This document shows positions 1 to 8,755 of a DNA stretch of 64,000 nucleotides, piece after piece. Within the stretch, counting starts at the first letter, position 1. Each line of letters begins with the position of its first letter. The position numbers were made by a program, and so were the translations under genes. This stretch comes from an uncultured bacterium (GTDB lineage Bacteria > Bacillota > Clostridia > Oscillospirales > Oscillospiraceae), in the NCBI GenBank assembly GCA_947073515.1, contig CAMTMC010000007.1, positions 1-64,000 on the forward strand, given 5' to 3'. The notes beneath the pieces are model-generated. The model searched no databases. It was not told the DNA's origin and saw only the letters and a program-made list of their open reading frames with translations.

Positions 1-78
1 CTTTCGGGCAAACCAGCCCTGTATAACGCTCCTAACATCGGAGAAAAAGTGCGGAAAACAGGATGAAAACAGAAAAAA
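1..78. other. Left edge, no gene recognised
   Basis: No open frame with a ribosome site or a recognisable product was found in the first 340 bases. After this stretch come a hairpin, a direct repeat, a terminator and a promoter, listed separately. Confidence 0.5.
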
Positions 79-106
79 CCCCGCCTTTTCCGAGGAAAAA
101 GCGGGG
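79..106. other. Hairpin without T-run
   Basis: A 13-bp stem with one mismatch (79-91 against 94-106) has CCCCGC/GCGGGG at its base. No T-run follows, so terminator function is doubtful. Confidence 0.45.
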
Positions 107-108
107 CT

Positions 109-204
109 GGTAGCCATTTGGTAGACATACAGAAAATGGAAGCCCCTCTGGAGGCTGATTTCTCAGCCTCCAGAGGGGCTTTTTGGTAGCCTTTTGGTAG
201 ACAT
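109..204. repeat. 20-bp direct repeat flanking a terminator
   Basis: GGTAGCCATTTGGTAGACAT at 109-128 recurs at 185-204 with one mismatch. The copies bracket the perfect hairpin at 141-180. Each copy also holds an internal GGTAG repeat. The function is unknown; it could be a remnant of element insertion. Confidence 0.6.
141..184 (+). terminator. Strong intrinsic terminator
   Basis: A perfect 18-bp stem (141-158 with 163-180) with a TTTC loop is followed by TTTT. It probably ends a gene lying left of the window. Confidence 0.8.
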
Positions 205-272
205 GGAAGTGCGCCGGAATCCATCAGGCCGGCCGGGATAAAAACAAACCAATCAAATTTTGTAAAATAAGC

Positions 273-301
273 TTGACACAAACTGTAAAGTGTACTATAC
301 T
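273..301 (+). promoter_or_regulatory. Sigma-A promoter of the HTH operon
   Basis: TTGACA (273-278), a 17-bp spacer and TATACT (296-301) make a near-consensus promoter. Transcription should start near 308, so the first usable start codon is the GTG at 341. The -10 region holds an imperfect dyad around GTGTACTATAC that could be an autoregulatory operator. Confidence 0.8.
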
Positions 302-340
302 AAAAATGTAAAGGGGCCCTTACAAAAAGGAGGTGGTCCG

Positions 341-547
341 GTGACCAACCGGATTGCGGAGCTACGAAAAAAACAAAAAATTTCCCAGGCGGAGCTGGCC
401 GATGCGGTGGATGTCACCCGCCAGACCATTATTTCCCTGGAGAGCGGGCGGTACAACGCCTCTCTCCTCCTGGCCCACCGGATCGCGCGCTATTTTGACC
501 TGACCATTGAGGAGGTATTTCTGTTTGAGGAGGAGGGAAACAAATGA
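341..547 (+). CDS. Small Cro/CI-type (XRE, YozG-like) transcriptional regulator
   Basis: This 68-residue protein is almost entirely a helix-turn-helix domain, with the SQAELADAVDVTRQTI recognition segment near residues 13-28 and the IEEVF ending seen in YozG-like regulators. It starts at GTG 341: AAGGAGG lies 7 nt upstream, and an earlier ATG at 290 would precede the transcription start. The stop codon overlaps the next gene's ATG (ATGA at 544-547), so translation is probably coupled. Regulators of this kind commonly sit upstream of membrane proteins and probably control their own operon; that role is inference. Confidence 0.88.
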   Translation: MTNRIAELRKKQKISQAELADAVDVTRQTIISLESGRYNASLLLAHRIARYFDLTIEEVFLFEEEGNK

Positions 548-981
548 GCGGTGAAAACCAGAAAAAGCGGCTGAAAGGCAGGAAACCCTCCGGCTGGGAG
601 GTAGGATTTTACCTGATCTGCATCCCCATCGGGATTTTCTTTTCCAACTCCCGGCACTATGTGGCGATTCTGTCCACAGTGGGGATTGGGCTAGGGATTG
701 GGGGCCTGATCGGCCTGTGCGCCTCCTTCGCCGCCTACAGCAGGCTGACCCCGGAGGAACAGCGGGAGGTGGACCGGGCCAAAAAGGACGAGCGCAACGT
801 GATGATCCGCCAAAAGGCCTCCGCCCTCACGCAGAACATCTTGCTTGTGACGCTGACCGTTCTAGCCCTCGTATTTGAGATCTTAAATTATGGAGACCTG
901 TCCAAATTATGCGCCTATCTGATCCTGTGGATGGGGATCACAAACCTGATTGCCTTCCACCTATTCCGTAGACGAATATAA
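544..981 (+). CDS. Four-helix membrane protein, paralogue 1 (DERN motif)
   Basis: This 145-residue protein has four hydrophobic segments, two before and two after a charged loop near residues 65-90. The loop reads TPEEQREVDRAKKDERN followed by MIRQKA. The same arrangement, with a DER...IR/TR signature in the loop, occurs in the next two genes, so the three look like tandem paralogues. Its ATG overlaps the regulator's stop and has a long GA-rich ribosome site. I do not recognise a function. The HTH-plus-small-membrane-protein layout suggests an envelope or stress-linked module. Confidence 0.8.
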   Translation: MSGENQKKRLKGRKPSGWEVGFYLICIPIGIFFSNSRHYVAILSTVGIGLGIGGLIGLCASFAAYSRLTPEEQREVDRAKKDERNVMIRQKASALTQNILLVTLTVLALVFEILNYGDLSKLCAYLILWMGITNLIAFHLFRRRI

Positions 982-993
982 GGAGCTGATTCT

Positions 994-1416
994 ATGAAAT
1001 TCAAAATTCCTGTCCCTGCGGCCATGATAGGGATGCTGGCCGGCATCGCCCTGTTTGCCGTCACCCTTGTGCTGGACACATCCATCCCCGGGGCGGCCAG
1101 CGGGCTGATCTGCGGCGGGGGCGGGGTTCTGGTGGGGCTGTGCGGCACGGCGCTGGGGCTGGCCTGGGCGGACCGCCGCCTGACTCCCGAGGAGCGCCAG
1201 GAGATCGCCCGGGGGGAACGGGACGAGCGCAACACGGCCATCCGGGAGAAAGCCGCCTACACCAGCTGGTTCTGGTCCCTATATCTGCTGTGGGCCCTGT
1301 GGGCGTTCACCCTGGTGGCCCAGGGGGGTATGTACGTGGGCGTTCTCGCCGTCGCCATTGTGCTCCACTGTGTGTTCTACCTGGTGAACATGAAGCGCTG
1401 GGGCAGAAAACTGTAA
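994..1416 (+). CDS. Four-helix membrane protein, paralogue 2 (DERN motif)
   Basis: This 140-residue protein repeats the layout of the preceding gene: two glycine-rich hydrophobic segments, then a loop with LTPEERQEIARGERDERN and AIREKA, then two aromatic-rich hydrophobic segments. AAGGAG stands 8 nt before the ATG, 12 bp after the previous stop. The shared loop motif suggests these proteins act together or compete for one partner. The function is unknown. Confidence 0.8.
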   Translation: MKFKIPVPAAMIGMLAGIALFAVTLVLDTSIPGAASGLICGGGGVLVGLCGTALGLAWADRRLTPEERQEIARGERDERNTAIREKAAYTSWFWSLYLLWALWAFTLVAQGGMYVGVLAVAIVLHCVFYLVNMKRWGRKL

Positions 1417-1429
1417 GGGGGTATTCTAA

Positions 1430-1894
1430 ATGTTAATCAAAACGATTTTGACTGGAAACGGGGACTATAGCGCCTGCCTGCGCCAGCGGCGTTGGGCGGC
1501 CCTGGCCCTGCTGGCCATGGGTCTGGTGGGCTTCCTGTGCTGGTTTTTCCTGGTGCCGGACAGCCACCTGTCCGAGCACGCCCGGGGCTTCTACCTGGGG
1601 GCGGCCAGCGGGATCACCGCCGGGTCGCTGCTCCTGCTGATCCGCACCCAGTACCTCATCACCCACCCCCAGGCCCAGCGGAAGACGAAAATCAAAGAGA
1701 CCGACGAGCGGGAGCTTCATATCACCCGCTCCGCCGCCCAGATCGCCGGCGGGCTCACCGTTTTTGGTGTGGCGCTGTCCCTGTTCATCGTCCTGCCCCT
1801 GAGCATGGAGGCCTACTACGCCCTGTTCGGCGTGATGGTACTGTACTGCCTCACCTTTCTGTTCTCCAGCCTGTGGCTGTCCAAAAAGCTGTGA
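1430..1894 (+). CDS. Four-helix membrane protein, paralogue 3 (DERE motif)
   Basis: This 154-residue protein is the most divergent of the three paralogues. It has a longer N-terminus, four hydrophobic segments, and a cytoplasmic-type loop reading KETDERELHITRSAAQ in place of the DERN...IR.KA form. An AAGGGGG ribosome site precedes its ATG. Its TGA (1892-1894) overlaps the GTG start of the pseudouridine synthase, tying it translationally to an RNA-modification gene. The function is unknown. Confidence 0.78.
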   Translation: MLIKTILTGNGDYSACLRQRRWAALALLAMGLVGFLCWFFLVPDSHLSEHARGFYLGAASGITAGSLLLLIRTQYLITHPQAQRKTKIKETDERELHITRSAAQIAGGLTVFGVALSLFIVLPLSMEAYYALFGVMVLYCLTFLFSSLWLSKKL

Positions 1895-2778
1895 GGCGGC
1901 TGGAGCTGGCCATCACCCCCGAGCTGGCGGGGATCAAGGCGGACACCCTGCTGAAGCGGCGGCTGGAGCTGTCCGGTACAGTGGTACGGCGGATCAAGTG
2001 GCTCCCTGACGGCATCCTGCTGGACGGGATCCGGGTACACACCGACGCACGGCCACGGGAGGGGCAAGTGCTGTCCGTCCGCCTGGACGACCCGGAACGC
2101 CGGAGCGGCATCGTTTCCGCCCCCGGCCCTCTGGACATTGTCTATGAGGACGAGGATTTGATTGTCCTGAACAAGGCCCCGGGCCTGTCCGTCCACCCGG
2201 GGCCGGGGCATTTTGATGATACGCTGGGTAATTTCCTGCTCTATCATTACGATCAGGAGGGGGAGACCGCCGATTTCCACCCGGTCCACCGGCTGGATCG
2301 GGGCACTTCTGGCCTGATTGTGGCGGCCAAGCACCCTCATGCCCAGGAGCGGCTGAAGGCCCGGCTCCACACCCCGGACTTCCGCCGGGTGTATCTGGCG
2401 GTATGCGAAGGCGTGCCTGCCCCCGACTCCGGAACCATCGACGCCCCCCTGGGGCCCAAGCCCGGCTCCCTCATGGAGCAAATGGTCCGGCCCGACGGCA
2501 AGGCCGCCCGGACCCGCTACCAGGTTTTGCGGGAAAACGGCGGCCGGGCCCTGCTGCGCCTGGAGCTGGACACCGGCCGCACCCACCAGATCCGGGTCCA
2601 CCTGGCCCACATCGGCCACCCGCTGACGGGGGATTTCCTCTACGGCGCCGAGGAGCCCCGCCTGATCCCCCGCCCCGCCCTCCACGCGGCGGAGCTGTCC
2701 CTCTGCCACCCCATTTCCCGGGCCCGGCTGGATTTTTCCGTCCCCCTGCCGGAGGATATCGCCCAACTGATGGACTGA
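1891..2778 (+). CDS. RluA-family pseudouridine synthase
   Basis: This protein should isomerise uridine to pseudouridine in rRNA or tRNA. At 295 residues it has the usual RluA length. The catalytic block HRLDRGTSG is present with its aspartate near residue 136, as are the YEDEDLIVLNKAPGLSVHP strand and the GRTHQIRVHL block. The GTG at 1891 is chosen because it overlaps the preceding TGA and begins the typical weak N-terminal region. The open frame extends further upstream but reads through the other gene out of frame. A terminator overlaps its stop. A second RluA-type gene lies at 52944-53852; which RNA each modifies cannot be told here. Confidence 0.85.
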   Translation: MRRLELAITPELAGIKADTLLKRRLELSGTVVRRIKWLPDGILLDGIRVHTDARPREGQVLSVRLDDPERRSGIVSAPGPLDIVYEDEDLIVLNKAPGLSVHPGPGHFDDTLGNFLLYHYDQEGETADFHPVHRLDRGTSGLIVAAKHPHAQERLKARLHTPDFRRVYLAVCEGVPAPDSGTIDAPLGPKPGSLMEQMVRPDGKAARTRYQVLRENGGRALLRLELDTGRTHQIRVHLAHIGHPLTGDFLYGAEEPRLIPRPALHAAELSLCHPISRARLDFSVPLPEDIAQLMD

Positions 2779-2806
2779 ACCGCAATTTTTCCGGTTCAGT
2801 CTTTTA
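2774..2806 (+). terminator. Terminator of the HTH-RluA operon
   Basis: ACTGAACCG (2774-2782) pairs with CGGTTCAGT (2792-2800), followed by CTTTTA. The stem includes the stop codon of the pseudouridine synthase. Confidence 0.75.
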
Positions 2807-2821
2807 TTCTGGAATTTCCCC

Positions 2822-2850
2822 TAGAAAATCCGCCGGGGATATGATATACT
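2822..2850 (+). promoter_or_regulatory. Promoter of the phosphoglucomutase gene
   Basis: An extended -10 element (TGA then TATACT, 2842-2850) has a weak -35 TAGAAA (2822-2827) at 17 bp. Confidence 0.65.
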
Positions 2851-2893
2851 GTAGGCAGAATAACCTAAAATACCAATCAGGAGGTTTTTTGAT

Positions 2894-4621
2894 ATGTCCT
2901 ATCGTGATACGTATGAGGCCTGGCTGGCCAGTTCCGCTCTGTCCGAGGCCGAGAAGGCCGAGCTGGAGGGGATCCGGGGGGATGACAAGGAGATCGAGTC
3001 CCGGTTTTTCTCCCAGCTGGAGTTCGGCACCGCCGGCCTCCGGGGCACCATGGGCGCGGGGCTGTACCGGATGAACATCCACGTCATCCGCCACGCCACC
3101 CAGGCCTTCGCCGAGGTCATCCTGGCGGAGGGCCCAGAGGCCTCGGCCCGGGGGGTGGCGGTGTGCTTCGACTGCCGGAACAACTCGGACCTCTTCGCCC
3201 GGGAGGCCGCCCGGGTGATGGCGGGCAACGGCATCCCCGTCCGGCTGTTTGAGTCCCTGCGTCCCACGCCGGAGCTGTCCTTCGCCGTCCGGGAGTACGG
3301 CTGTATCGCCGGCATCAACGTCACCGCCAGCCACAACCCCAAGGAGTACAACGGCTACAAGGTCTACTGGCAGGACGGCGCCCAGCTCCCCCCCAAGCAC
3401 GCCGACGAGGTGGCGAAGAAGATGCGGGAGCTGGATGTGTTCGCCTGCGTCAAGACCATGGACTACGACCAGGCCGTGGCCGAGGGGAAGATTGTCCTCA
3501 TGGGACGGGAGACCGATGAGAAGTTCCTGGCCCACTCCATGGCCCAGGTCAACGACAGGGCCGTGGTGGAGAAGGTGGCGGACACCTTTAAAATGGTGTA
3601 CACCCCCTTCCACGGCACCGGCTACCAGCTGATCCCCGAGGCCCTGGGCCGACTGGGCATGAAGCACGTGATCTGCGTGCCGGAGCAGATGGTCATTGAC
3701 GGCAACTTCCCCACAGTGGTCTCCCCCAACCCGGAGAACCCCGAGGGCTTCGCCCTGGCGGTGGAGCTGGCCAAGGAGCACGGCGCCGATTTCATCCTGG
3801 GCTCCGACCCGGACGCCGACCGGGTGGGCATCATGGTAAACACCGGCGGCGGGGAGTACAAGGTGATCTCCGGCAACCAGACCGGCGTCCTCCTGCTGGA
3901 CTACCTGATCGGCGCCATGAAGCGGGCGGGCAAGCTGCCCCCCAATCCGGTGGCCCTGAAGACCATCGTCACCACCGAGATGGCCCGGAAGGTGGCCGAG
4001 GTCAACGGCCTGACCTGCTACGACACCTTCACCGGCTTTAAGTTCCTGGCGGAGAAGAAGGACGCCCTGGAGGGCTCCGGCCAGGGGAACGTGATCATGG
4101 CCTACGAGGAGAGCTACGGCTATATGCTGGGCTCCTTTGTCCGGGACAAGGACGCCGTCACCGCCGCTGTGGCCCTCACCGAGATGGCCGCCTGGTACTT
4201 TGACCAGGGCATGACCCTGTATGACGCCCTGCTGGCCCTCTATGAGAAGTACGGCTACTACGCCGAGCGCACCATGAACCTGGTGATGCCCGGCCTGGAC
4301 GGCCTGAAGAAAATGGCCGCCCTTATGTCCGGCCTGCGGGAGCAGCCCCCGGCGGAGATCGCCGGCGTGGCCGTCCTCCAGCAGAAGGACTACAAGGACG
4401 GCGGCGTGGTCAATGTGGCCGATGGCGGCAGGTCCGCCATGGAGCTGTCCGGCTCCAATGTCCTGCGGTACGAGATGGCCGACGGCACCAGCCTGATCGT
4501 CCGGCCCTCGGGCACCGAGCCCAAGGTGAAGGTGTACATCCTGGCCAACGGCAAGACCAAGGACGAGGCCGACGGCAAGGTGGCCAAGTACGCCGTCTGG
4601 GCGGAGAGCTTAAAGGGATAA
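2894..4621 (+). CDS. pgcA: Phosphoglucomutase / phosphomannomutase (alpha-D-phosphohexomutase family)
   Basis: The enzyme interconverts glucose 1-phosphate and glucose 6-phosphate, linking glycogen and cell-wall sugar nucleotides to glycolysis. All four signatures are visible in 575 residues: the phosphoserine loop TASHNP (about 144-149), the metal loop GSDPDADR (about 303-310), the sugar-binding EESYG, and the phosphate-binding RPSGTEPK near the C-terminus. The length matches the Bacillus PgcA branch. AGGAGG precedes the ATG and the gene has its own promoter and terminator. GlgP, encoded at 26.1-28.4 kb, would supply its glucose 1-phosphate. Preference for glucose or mannose is not decided by sequence. 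Confidence 0.93.
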   Translation: MSYRDTYEAWLASSALSEAEKAELEGIRGDDKEIESRFFSQLEFGTAGLRGTMGAGLYRMNIHVIRHATQAFAEVILAEGPEASARGVAVCFDCRNNSDLFAREAARVMAGNGIPVRLFESLRPTPELSFAVREYGCIAGINVTASHNPKEYNGYKVYWQDGAQLPPKHADEVAKKMRELDVFACVKTMDYDQAVAEGKIVLMGRETDEKFLAHSMAQVNDRAVVEKVADTFKMVYTPFHGTGYQLIPEALGRLGMKHVICVPEQMVIDGNFPTVVSPNPENPEGFALAVELAKEHGADFILGSDPDADRVGIMVNTGGGEYKVISGNQTGVLLLDYLIGAMKRAGKLPPNPVALKTIVTTEMARKVAEVNGLTCYDTFTGFKFLAEKKDALEGSGQGNVIMAYEESYGYMLGSFVRDKDAVTAAVALTEMAAWYFDQGMTLYDALLALYEKYGYYAERTMNLVMPGLDGLKKMAALMSGLREQPPAEIAGVAVLQQKDYKDGGVVNVADGGRSAMELSGSNVLRYEMADGTSLIVRPSGTEPKVKVYILANGKTKDEADGKVAKYAVWAESLKG

Positions 4622-4685
4622 TCCCCCAAAGCGTAATCCTCTCCATGCGTATCTTCCCGGCACAAATTACTTTTTCTGAGAAGAG

Positions 4686-4713
4686 GAGCGCCCCGCCGGG
4701 GCGCTCTTTTTTT
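4686..4713 (+). terminator. Terminator after the phosphoglucomutase gene
   Basis: GAGCGCCCC (4686-4694) pairs with GGGGCGCTC (4698-4706), followed by seven T. Confidence 0.85.
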
Positions 4714-4727
4714 GCCCTTCCCCACCC

Positions 4728-4761
4728 TTCGACGCTTAATTTCCAATATATGGAATATAAT
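4728..4761 (+). promoter_or_regulatory. Spo0A-type promoter of spoIIE
   Basis: TATAAT (4756-4761) lacks a -35 at normal spacing. TTCGACG (4728-4734) matches the 0A box TTCGNCA at 6 of 7 positions. Taken as the -35 region, it leaves a 22-bp spacer, the unusual spacing known for Spo0A-activated sigma-A promoters such as spoIIG and spoIIE. The spacer holds TTCCA(N5)TGGAA (4741-4755). Confidence 0.65.
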
Positions 4762-4839
4762 GGGGCCGCGAATTGGCACGTCTTTCAAGGAATCATGGCG
4801 GTTCTTTTGGCGTGTGTTCACGATGAGGAGGAGACGGGC

Positions 4840-7179
4840 ATGACAGCCAGACAGACCATCCGATCCAAGTTAAACCAGGTCCGCCAGCAGTCCAAGGGGA
4901 CGGGGCAGATGAGGATCTCCGCCTCCGCCCTGACCCTGGGGGTGGAGGCGGCCATCCATCTGCTGCTGGCCGCCGTGCTGGCCGGGGCGGTCATCTTTGA
5001 CCGCAGCGCCCCCTTCGGGGTGGCCCTGGTGGGGGCGTCAGGCTCCGGGCTGTGCGGCGGGGCCGCCCTGGTGGGGGCCTGCTTCGGCTCCCTGGCCACC
5101 TTGGATCTGTCCGGCGGCTTGCGGTACGCCTCCGCCGCTATCCTCACCTTTGCGGTCTCCTTCGCCTTTTACGACTGGAAGGTCATCCGCCGGCCCTGGG
5201 TGATGCCCGCCCTGGCCGGGGCCATCAACAGCTTCACCGGCTTCATCGTCCTGTCCCAGCAGGGGTGGCGGACGGTGGATGTCATCTATTTCGCGCTGGA
5301 GGCCGCCCTCACCGTGGCCGCCGCCCGGGTATTCCGGGGGGCGCTGGGGCCCATGGGCCGAAGAAAGGGGGACCATCTCCTCTCCCCGCTCCGGCGGACA
5401 GGGCTGCTGGCCCTGCTGTGCGCCTGCCTGATCTCCCTGGCCCCTGTGGGCCTGTACCGGGATATCTCCCTGGGCCGGGTCCTGGCGGCGCTGGCGGTGC
5501 TGGCCTGCGCGTGGCAGGGCGGGCCGGCGGTGGGAGCGATTGTGGGGGTGTCGGCGGGGCTGTCCATGGATCTGTCCGCCCAGGGGATCCCCCTGTATAC
5601 CATGGCCTACAGCCTGTCCGGCCTGGCCGCCGGCCTGCGCCGGGGGAAAGGGAGGCTGGGGGCCGCCCTGGTCTATGCCCTGGCCAACGGGGCGGCGGTG
5701 CTGTGGACCTGGGACCGGGGCCTCCCCCTGTCCGTCCTGTATGAGGGGCTGCTGGCCGCCCTGATCTTCCTGCTGATCCCGGAGCGGCCCCTGCGGCGGC
5801 TGGGCCCCTGGCTGGCCCCGGAGCTCACCGGCCCGGTGGATCTGCGGGCCCAGCGGCTGGTCCAGCAGAAGCTGGAGAACACCGCCCAGGCCTTCCGCAC
5901 CCTGTATGACTCCCTGCGCTCCGCCTTCCGGGCCCCGGACAACGACAACGATGTGGCCACCGTCTTTGACCGGACGGCCAGCCGCCTGTGCCGGACCTGC
6001 TCCCTCCGGGGCCGGTGCTGGAAACAGGACTATACCACCACCTTCAACGCCCTCAACGACGCCACCCCCGCCATGGTGGAGCGGGGCCGGGCGGAGGGGG
6101 GCGATTTCCCCCGGCACTTCGCCGACCGGTGCATCCACTTCCCCGCCTTTGTGGCCACGGTGAACGAGGAGCTCACCGCCCTGTTCTACCGCCGGCAGTA
6201 CACCGCCCGGGTGCGGGAGAGCCGGGCGGCGGTGTGCCGCCAATACGCCCAGCTGTCCGACCTGCTGGGCTCCGCCGCCGCCGAGCTCAGCCGGGAGCTG
6301 AGCCCGGACACCATCGGCGACCGCCGCCTCCGCCAGCGGCTGGCGGAGCTGGGGCTGGAGGCGCGTACCGCCGTCTACCGGGACGGCCGGGGCCTGCTCC
6401 GGGTGGAGGCCGAGGGCCCCGCCTGCGGCGAGCTGGCCCGGCCCAGCCGCCTGGCCGACCTGTCCGCCCTGCTGGGCGTCCCCCTCCGGGTGGAGGAGGC
6501 GGGGGAGGGCTCCCTGGCCCTGCTCCAGCAGGAGCCCCTGATGGCGGTGGCCGGGGTGGCCGCCCGGAAAAAGGGGGGCGAGACGGTGAGCGGGGACGCG
6601 GGCACCTACTTCAAGCGGTCTGACGGCAAGCTGTACCTCCTGCTGTGCGACGGCATGGGCAGCGGGCCGGAGGCCAACCGGGAGAGCTCCCTGGCCGTCC
6701 GCCTGCTGGAGCAGCTGCTCCAGGCGGGGGTGGACACCCGGCAGGCCCTGTCTACCCTGTCCTCCGCCCTGGCCCTCCGGGGGGAGGAGACCGGCGGCTT
6801 CACCACGGTGGACCTGCTGCAAATCGACCTGTTCTCCGGGGAGGGTGAGCTGTACAAGCTGGGGGCCGCCCCCACCTATGTGAGGAAGGGGGACGGCGTC
6901 CAGCGGCTCACCGGCAAATCCCTGCCCGCCGGGCTGGCGGAGGGGGACCCCTCCGCCCTGGATCAGTTCACCCTCCGCCTTAGTCCGGGGGACTGCGTGG
7001 TGATGGTCAGCGACGGCATCTGCGGAACCGGGGACGACAGCTGGCTGAAGGGGCAGCTGGAGCGCTTTGACGGGACAAGCCCCAAGGACCTGGCCCGGGA
7101 GCTGGTGACCCACAGCCCCCAGGAGGCCACCGACGACCGCACCGCCCTGGTGGTACGGGTGGAGCGGCGGAAACCGTAA
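4840..7179 (+). CDS. spoIIE: Stage II sporulation protein E, serine phosphatase
   Basis: SpoIIE dephosphorylates SpoIIAA at the polar septum and so activates sigma-F in the forespore. The 779-residue protein has about ten hydrophobic segments in its first 320 residues, a central regulatory region with a Cys-rich patch (CRTCSLRGRC), and a C-terminal PP2C domain. The metal-binding aspartates sit in LLCDGMGSG (about residue 603), in VSDGICG (about 723) and in the final DDRTALVV. Bacillus SpoIIE is slightly longer (about 827). The ATG at 4840 is chosen for GAGGAGGAG 7 nt upstream; the longer open frame would run through the previous terminator. Its promoter looks Spo0A-dependent. Confidence 0.95.
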   Translation: MTARQTIRSKLNQVRQQSKGTGQMRISASALTLGVEAAIHLLLAAVLAGAVIFDRSAPFGVALVGASGSGLCGGAALVGACFGSLATLDLSGGLRYASAAILTFAVSFAFYDWKVIRRPWVMPALAGAINSFTGFIVLSQQGWRTVDVIYFALEAALTVAAARVFRGALGPMGRRKGDHLLSPLRRTGLLALLCACLISLAPVGLYRDISLGRVLAALAVLACAWQGGPAVGAIVGVSAGLSMDLSAQGIPLYTMAYSLSGLAAGLRRGKGRLGAALVYALANGAAVLWTWDRGLPLSVLYEGLLAALIFLLIPERPLRRLGPWLAPELTGPVDLRAQRLVQQKLENTAQAFRTLYDSLRSAFRAPDNDNDVATVFDRTASRLCRTCSLRGRCWKQDYTTTFNALNDATPAMVERGRAEGGDFPRHFADRCIHFPAFVATVNEELTALFYRRQYTARVRESRAAVCRQYAQLSDLLGSAAAELSRELSPDTIGDRRLRQRLAELGLEARTAVYRDGRGLLRVEAEGPACGELARPSRLADLSALLGVPLRVEEAGEGSLALLQQEPLMAVAGVAARKKGGETVSGDAGTYFKRSDGKLYLLLCDGMGSGPEANRESSLAVRLLEQLLQAGVDTRQALSTLSSALALRGEETGGFTTVDLLQIDLFSGEGELYKLGAAPTYVRKGDGVQRLTGKSLPAGLAEGDPSALDQFTLRLSPGDCVVMVSDGICGTGDDSWLKGQLERFDGTSPKDLARELVTHSPQEATDDRTALVVRVERRKP

Positions 7180-7181
7180 AA

Positions 7182-7211
7182 AACCCGGCCCCGTGTCTAC
7201 GGGGCCGGGTT
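7182..7211. terminator. Bidirectional terminator between spoIIE and proS
   Basis: AACCCGGCCCCG (7182-7193) pairs with CGGGGCCGGGTT (7200-7211). The minus strand continues with TTTTTT, the plus strand with a weaker CTCTTTT, so it serves the convergent genes. Confidence 0.82.
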
Positions 7212-7237
7212 CTCTTTTGGGGTCAGGATGATGCTTG

Positions 7238-8680
7238 TTAGTAGGCCACGCCCCAGAGGATGGAGTGCTTGGCCGGCTTGCCGCAGCACACGCACACGTC
7301 GGACACATGCTCCTGGGCCAGGGGCATACACCGGGAGGTGACCCCGGCCTTTTCCTTCATCTGGAGCTCACAGTCCAGCTCGCCGCACCACATGGTCTTG
7401 GCAAAGCCGCCCTCGGCCTCCATGAACTGCTTCACCTCGTCCAGGGTCAAGCACACCTTGGTGTGATCCTCCAGGTTTTTCTTGGCCCGGTTGTACAGCC
7501 CCTTGTGAACCTCATCCAGCAGCCATTTCACATCGGACTCCAGGTCCTCCAGGGGGACGAAGCGCTTGTCCCCAGTGTCCCGGCGGCAGATACAGCACTG
7601 GTTCTTCTCCATGTCCTTGGGGCCGATCTCAATGCGCAGGGGCACGCCCTTCATCTCGTACTCGGCGGCCTTCCAGCCCATGGACTGGTCGGAGTCGTCC
7701 ATACGGGCCCGGATACCGGCGGCCTGGAGGCGCTTAAGCAGGCCGGCGGCGGCCTCCAGCACCCCCTCCTTGTGCTGGGCCACAGGGATGACCATGGCCT
7801 GGATGGGGGCGACGCGGGGGGGCAGCACCAGGCCGCTGTTGTCCCCGTGGGTCATGATGATGCCGCCAATCAGCCGGGTGGACAGGCCCCAGGAGGTCTG
7901 GTGGGGGTGGTGGAGCTGGTTGTCCTTACCGGTGAAGGTGATGTCAAAGGCCCGGGCGAAGCCGTCGCCGAAGTAGTGGCTGGTGCCGGACTGGAGGGCC
8001 TTCTTGTCGTGCATCATACACTCCACGGTGTAGGTCTCCTCGGCGCCGTTGAACTTCTCCTTGTCGGTCTTCCGGCCCCTGACCACCGGCATGGCCAGCA
8101 CGTTCTCCAGGAAATCGGCGTAGATGTTGAGCATACGCTCGGTCTCCTGCCGGGCCTCCTCCTCGGTGGCGTGCATGGTGTGGCCCTCCTGCCACAGGAA
8201 CTCCCGGTGGCGCAGGAAGGGGCGGGAGGTCTTCTCCCACCGCAGGACGGAGCACCACTGGTTATACAGCTTGGGCAGGTCCCGGTGGGAGTGGATGACG
8301 TTCTTGTAGTGCTCGCAGAAGAGGGTCTCGGAGGTGGGGCGGATACAGTACCGCTCCTCCAGCTTGTCGCTGCCGCCGTAGGTGACCCAGGCGCACTCGG
8401 GGGCGAAGCCCTCCACATGGTCCTTCTCCTTCTGGAGCAGAGACTCGGGGATGAGCATGGGCAGATACACGTTCTCGTGGCCCGTCTCCTTGAACTTCTT
8501 GTCCAGCTCATGCTGGATATTCTCCCAGATGGCGTAGCCGTAAGGGCGGTAGATGAACATGCCCTTGATGGAGGAGTAGTCGATGAGCTCCGCCTTTTTG
8601 CACACGTCGGTGTACCACTGGGCGAAGTCCACCTCCATGTCGGTGATCTGCTCCACCTGCTTCTTGTTTTCGTTGGCCAT
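7238..8680 (-). CDS. proS: Prolyl-tRNA synthetase, type 3 (archaeal/eukaryal-like)
   Basis: This class II synthetase charges tRNA-Pro. Its 480 residues include motif 2 ([16 protein letters not shown]) and motif 3 (GLSTRLIGG). It lacks the editing insertion of the bacterial type and carries the C-terminal zinc-type cysteines ([15 protein letters not shown] and CVCCGKPA) of the type-3 enzyme. The ATG at 8680 follows a promoter with TTGACT and TAGAAT. The leader of about 40 nt is too short for a T-box riboswitch. The length is normal for type-3 ProS. Confidence 0.96.
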   Translation of the reverse strand: MANENKKQVEQITDMEVDFAQWYTDVCKKAELIDYSSIKGMFIYRPYGYAIWENIQHELDKKFKETGHENVYLPMLIPESLLQKEKDHVEGFAPECAWVTYGGSDKLEERYCIRPTSETLFCEHYKNVIHSHRDLPKLYNQWCSVLRWEKTSRPFLRHREFLWQEGHTMHATEEEARQETERMLNIYADFLENVLAMPVVRGRKTDKEKFNGAEETYTVECMMHDKKALQSGTSHYFGDGFARAFDITFTGKDNQLHHPHQTSWGLSTRLIGGIIMTHGDNSGLVLPPRVAPIQAMVIPVAQHKEGVLEAAAGLLKRLQAAGIRARMDDSDQSMGWKAAEYEMKGVPLRIEIGPKDMEKNQCCICRRDTGDKRFVPLEDLESDVKWLLDEVHKGLYNRAKKNLEDHTKVCLTLDEVKQFMEAEGGFAKTMWCGELDCELQMKEKAGVTSRCMPLAQEHVSDVCVCCGKPAKHSILWGVAY

Positions 8681-8726
8681 ATCGTTTCAGTCCTTTATCT
8701 CAAAATGGGCCTTTCTCAGCTTCTCC

Positions 8727-8755
8727 ATTCTATAAATTTATGGGGAAAAAGTCAA
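8727..8755 (-). promoter_or_regulatory. proS promoter
   Basis: On the minus strand, TTGACT (8755-8750), a 17-bp spacer and TAGAAT (8732-8727). Confidence 0.78.

Noticed and set aside
5038-7308. Long open frame (over 750 codons) on the minus strand opposite spoIIE
   Set aside because: It is a shadow of high GC at third codon positions. It has proline/glycine/histidine-rich composition, no ribosome site and no known domain, while the plus strand clearly encodes SpoIIE.
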